NCBI GenBank assembly: GCA_019931105.1
Contig: JAIOUW010000001.1
Span: 248,001-312,000, forward strand
Origin: Flavobacteriaceae bacterium NBU2977
GTDB taxonomy: Bacteria > Bacteroidota > Bacteroidia > Flavobacteriales > Flavobacteriaceae
DNA length: 64,000 nt
Direction of reading: 5' to 3'
Shown: positions 63,123-64,000 of the stretch, piece after piece
Layout of the letters: the number at the start of each line of letters is the position of its first letter
How positions within the stretch are numbered: the stretch's first letter is position 1
The notes under the pieces: model-generated
What the model saw: only the letters and a program-made list of their open reading frames with translations
Databases searched by the model: none
What the model was told of the DNA's origin: nothing
Program-made: the position numbers and the translations under genes

Positions 63123-63148
63123 GACCCTAACATTATCGCTAGGGCCAA
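63123..63148 (-). terminator. Weak hairpin after asnB
   Basis: CCCTA/TAGGG arms around a 10-base loop, followed on the minus strand by TCTTTTGG, about 65 bases after the asnB stop. Short stem, so only a tentative terminator. Confidence 0.35.
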
Positions 63149-63209
63149 TTGACTAATCAAATAAAAACAGAGGACCCTTCAGGGCCAAAACAGAATTATA
63201 TTTTTGCCA

Positions 63210-64000
63210 TTATTTTATATAGGCATCGTCATGCACGTTCGCAACCGCTCTGCCGGAAGGGTCGTTCATGTTCTTGAACGCCTCGTCCCACTCCAAGGCA
63301 ATTTTCGTACTGCACGCCACTGATGGTTCTTGGGGCACGCATAGGGCGGCCGCATCGCTTGGAAAATGTGATTCGAATATCGAGCGGTAGTAAAACTCTT
63401 CCTTGGTCGTCGGCGTCTGTACCGGAAACCTGAACTTTGCATTGGCCAATTGCTCATCGGTAACCTCATCGCGCACCAGTTCCTTTAGCGTATCGATCCA
63501 ACTATAACCGACCCCGTCTGAAAACTGTTCTTTCTGTCGCCATGCCACGCTTTCGGGCAGCATATCTTCAAAGGCTTTTCTGACCACCCATTTTTCCATT
63601 CGCTCGCCGTTGATCATCTTGTCCTGCGGATTGATTCGCATGGCCACATCCATAAACTCCTTGTCCAAAAACGGAACGCGCCCCTCGATTCCCCATGCAG
63701 CCAGTGATTTGTTGGCCCGCAAACAGTCGTACATATGTAATTTGCTCAACTTTCGAACGGTTTCTTCATGAAATTCCTGCGCGTTCGGAGCTTTGTGGAA
63801 ATATAGATAACCGCCGAACAGTTCATCGGCCCCCTCGCCCGAAAGCACCATTTTAATACCCATGGACTTGATCACCCTTGCCATCAAATACATTGGTGTC
63901 GAAGCTCTAATGGTCGTAATATCATAGGTCTCAAGATTATAAATAACATCCTTTATGGCATCGAGGCCCTCTTGAATGGTAAACTTGATCTCATGGTGTA
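63210..64000 (-). CDS. asnB: Asparagine synthetase B (glutamine-hydrolysing), C-terminal part
   Basis: Makes asparagine from aspartate, ATP and glutamine. The visible ~263 residues are the later part of the synthetase domain: HHEIKFTIQEGLDAIKDVIY, ETYDITTIRASTPMYLMARV, the conserved VLSGEGADELFGGYLYFHKA, GIEGRVPFLDKEFMDVAMRI and EDMLPESVAWRQKEQFSDGV, ending VANVHDDAYIK. The glutaminase domain and the PP-loop (SGGxDS) lie beyond the right edge. Cytoplasmic. No defects in the visible part. Confidence 0.95.
   Translation of the reverse strand, partial: HHEIKFTIQEGLDAIKDVIYNLETYDITTIRASTPMYLMARVIKSMGIKMVLSGEGADELFGGYLYFHKAPNAQEFHEETVRKLSKLHMYDCLRANKSLAAWGIEGRVPFLDKEFMDVAMRINPQDKMINGERMEKWVVRKAFEDMLPESVAWRQKEQFSDGVGYSWIDTLKELVRDEVTDEQLANAKFRFPVQTPTTKEEFYYRSIFESHFPSDAAALCVPQEPSVACSTKIALEWDEAFKNMNDPSGRAVANVHDDAYIK

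Overview
The window is ordinary chromosome of a marine-type Flavobacteriaceae (Bacteroidota). Evidence: type IX secretion 'type B' C-terminal domains, a fused SecDF, glutamine synthetases of types III and II side by side, a DoxX/MauE-type BT_3928 family protein, Rho with a long basic N-terminal insert, and start regions carrying the Bacteroidota promoter pattern TTG-N19/20-TAnnTTTG rather than Shine-Dalgarno sequences. I see no insertion sequence, prophage, CRISPR array or rRNA operon. Gene density is high.

Layout. 1-6676: partial purM, divergent GSIII and GSII genes around a perfect 22-bp dyad, an envelope protein interrupted by an in-frame TAG, and a Ca2+/Na+ exchanger. 6750-8970: BlaI-type repressor and M56 sensor peptidase behind a twin operator. 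8974-10700: a gene-poor stretch with dyads, a 19-codon hydrophobic micro-ORF with its own terminator, a small basic protein, apt, and a tRNA-Arg followed by decayed copies of its 3' end. 10701-17126: DUF4838 lipoprotein plus CBM9-like protein, a divergent LytS/LytTR two-component pair, and a split YeeE/YedE transporter.

17138-28951 is the most interesting accessory region: a locus on the minus strand, lacking SusC/SusD, that looks built for beta-1,3-glucan (laminarin-like) use. In transcription order it has a propeller/Y_Y_Y/HTH membrane regulator, a GH16 lipoprotein with a nested and apparently circularly permuted accessory domain, an MFS sugar porter, a clan GH-A lipoprotein, and a 1161-residue cytoplasmic protein that resembles GH94/GH149/GH161 phosphorylases. 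The inferred route is surface cleavage, proton-coupled import of oligosaccharides, and phosphorolysis to glucose-1-phosphate.

28935-64000 is mostly housekeeping: clpS-prmA-tpiA-BT_3928-DUF1599; folP-cdaA; an ABC exporter with truA; rho; rpsT; two tRNA-Glu; proS; a Gly/Trp- and Ser/Arg-rich lipoprotein with a FadL-like barrel; two paralogous T9SS cargo proteins; folE-cysS-yidD-lgt; a DUF192/GNAT/ABC-ATPase cluster whose ATPase has a degenerate first domain; secDF; mdh; gyrB; and the 3' part of asnB.

All functional names come from reading motifs and overall family resemblance; no database search was run.
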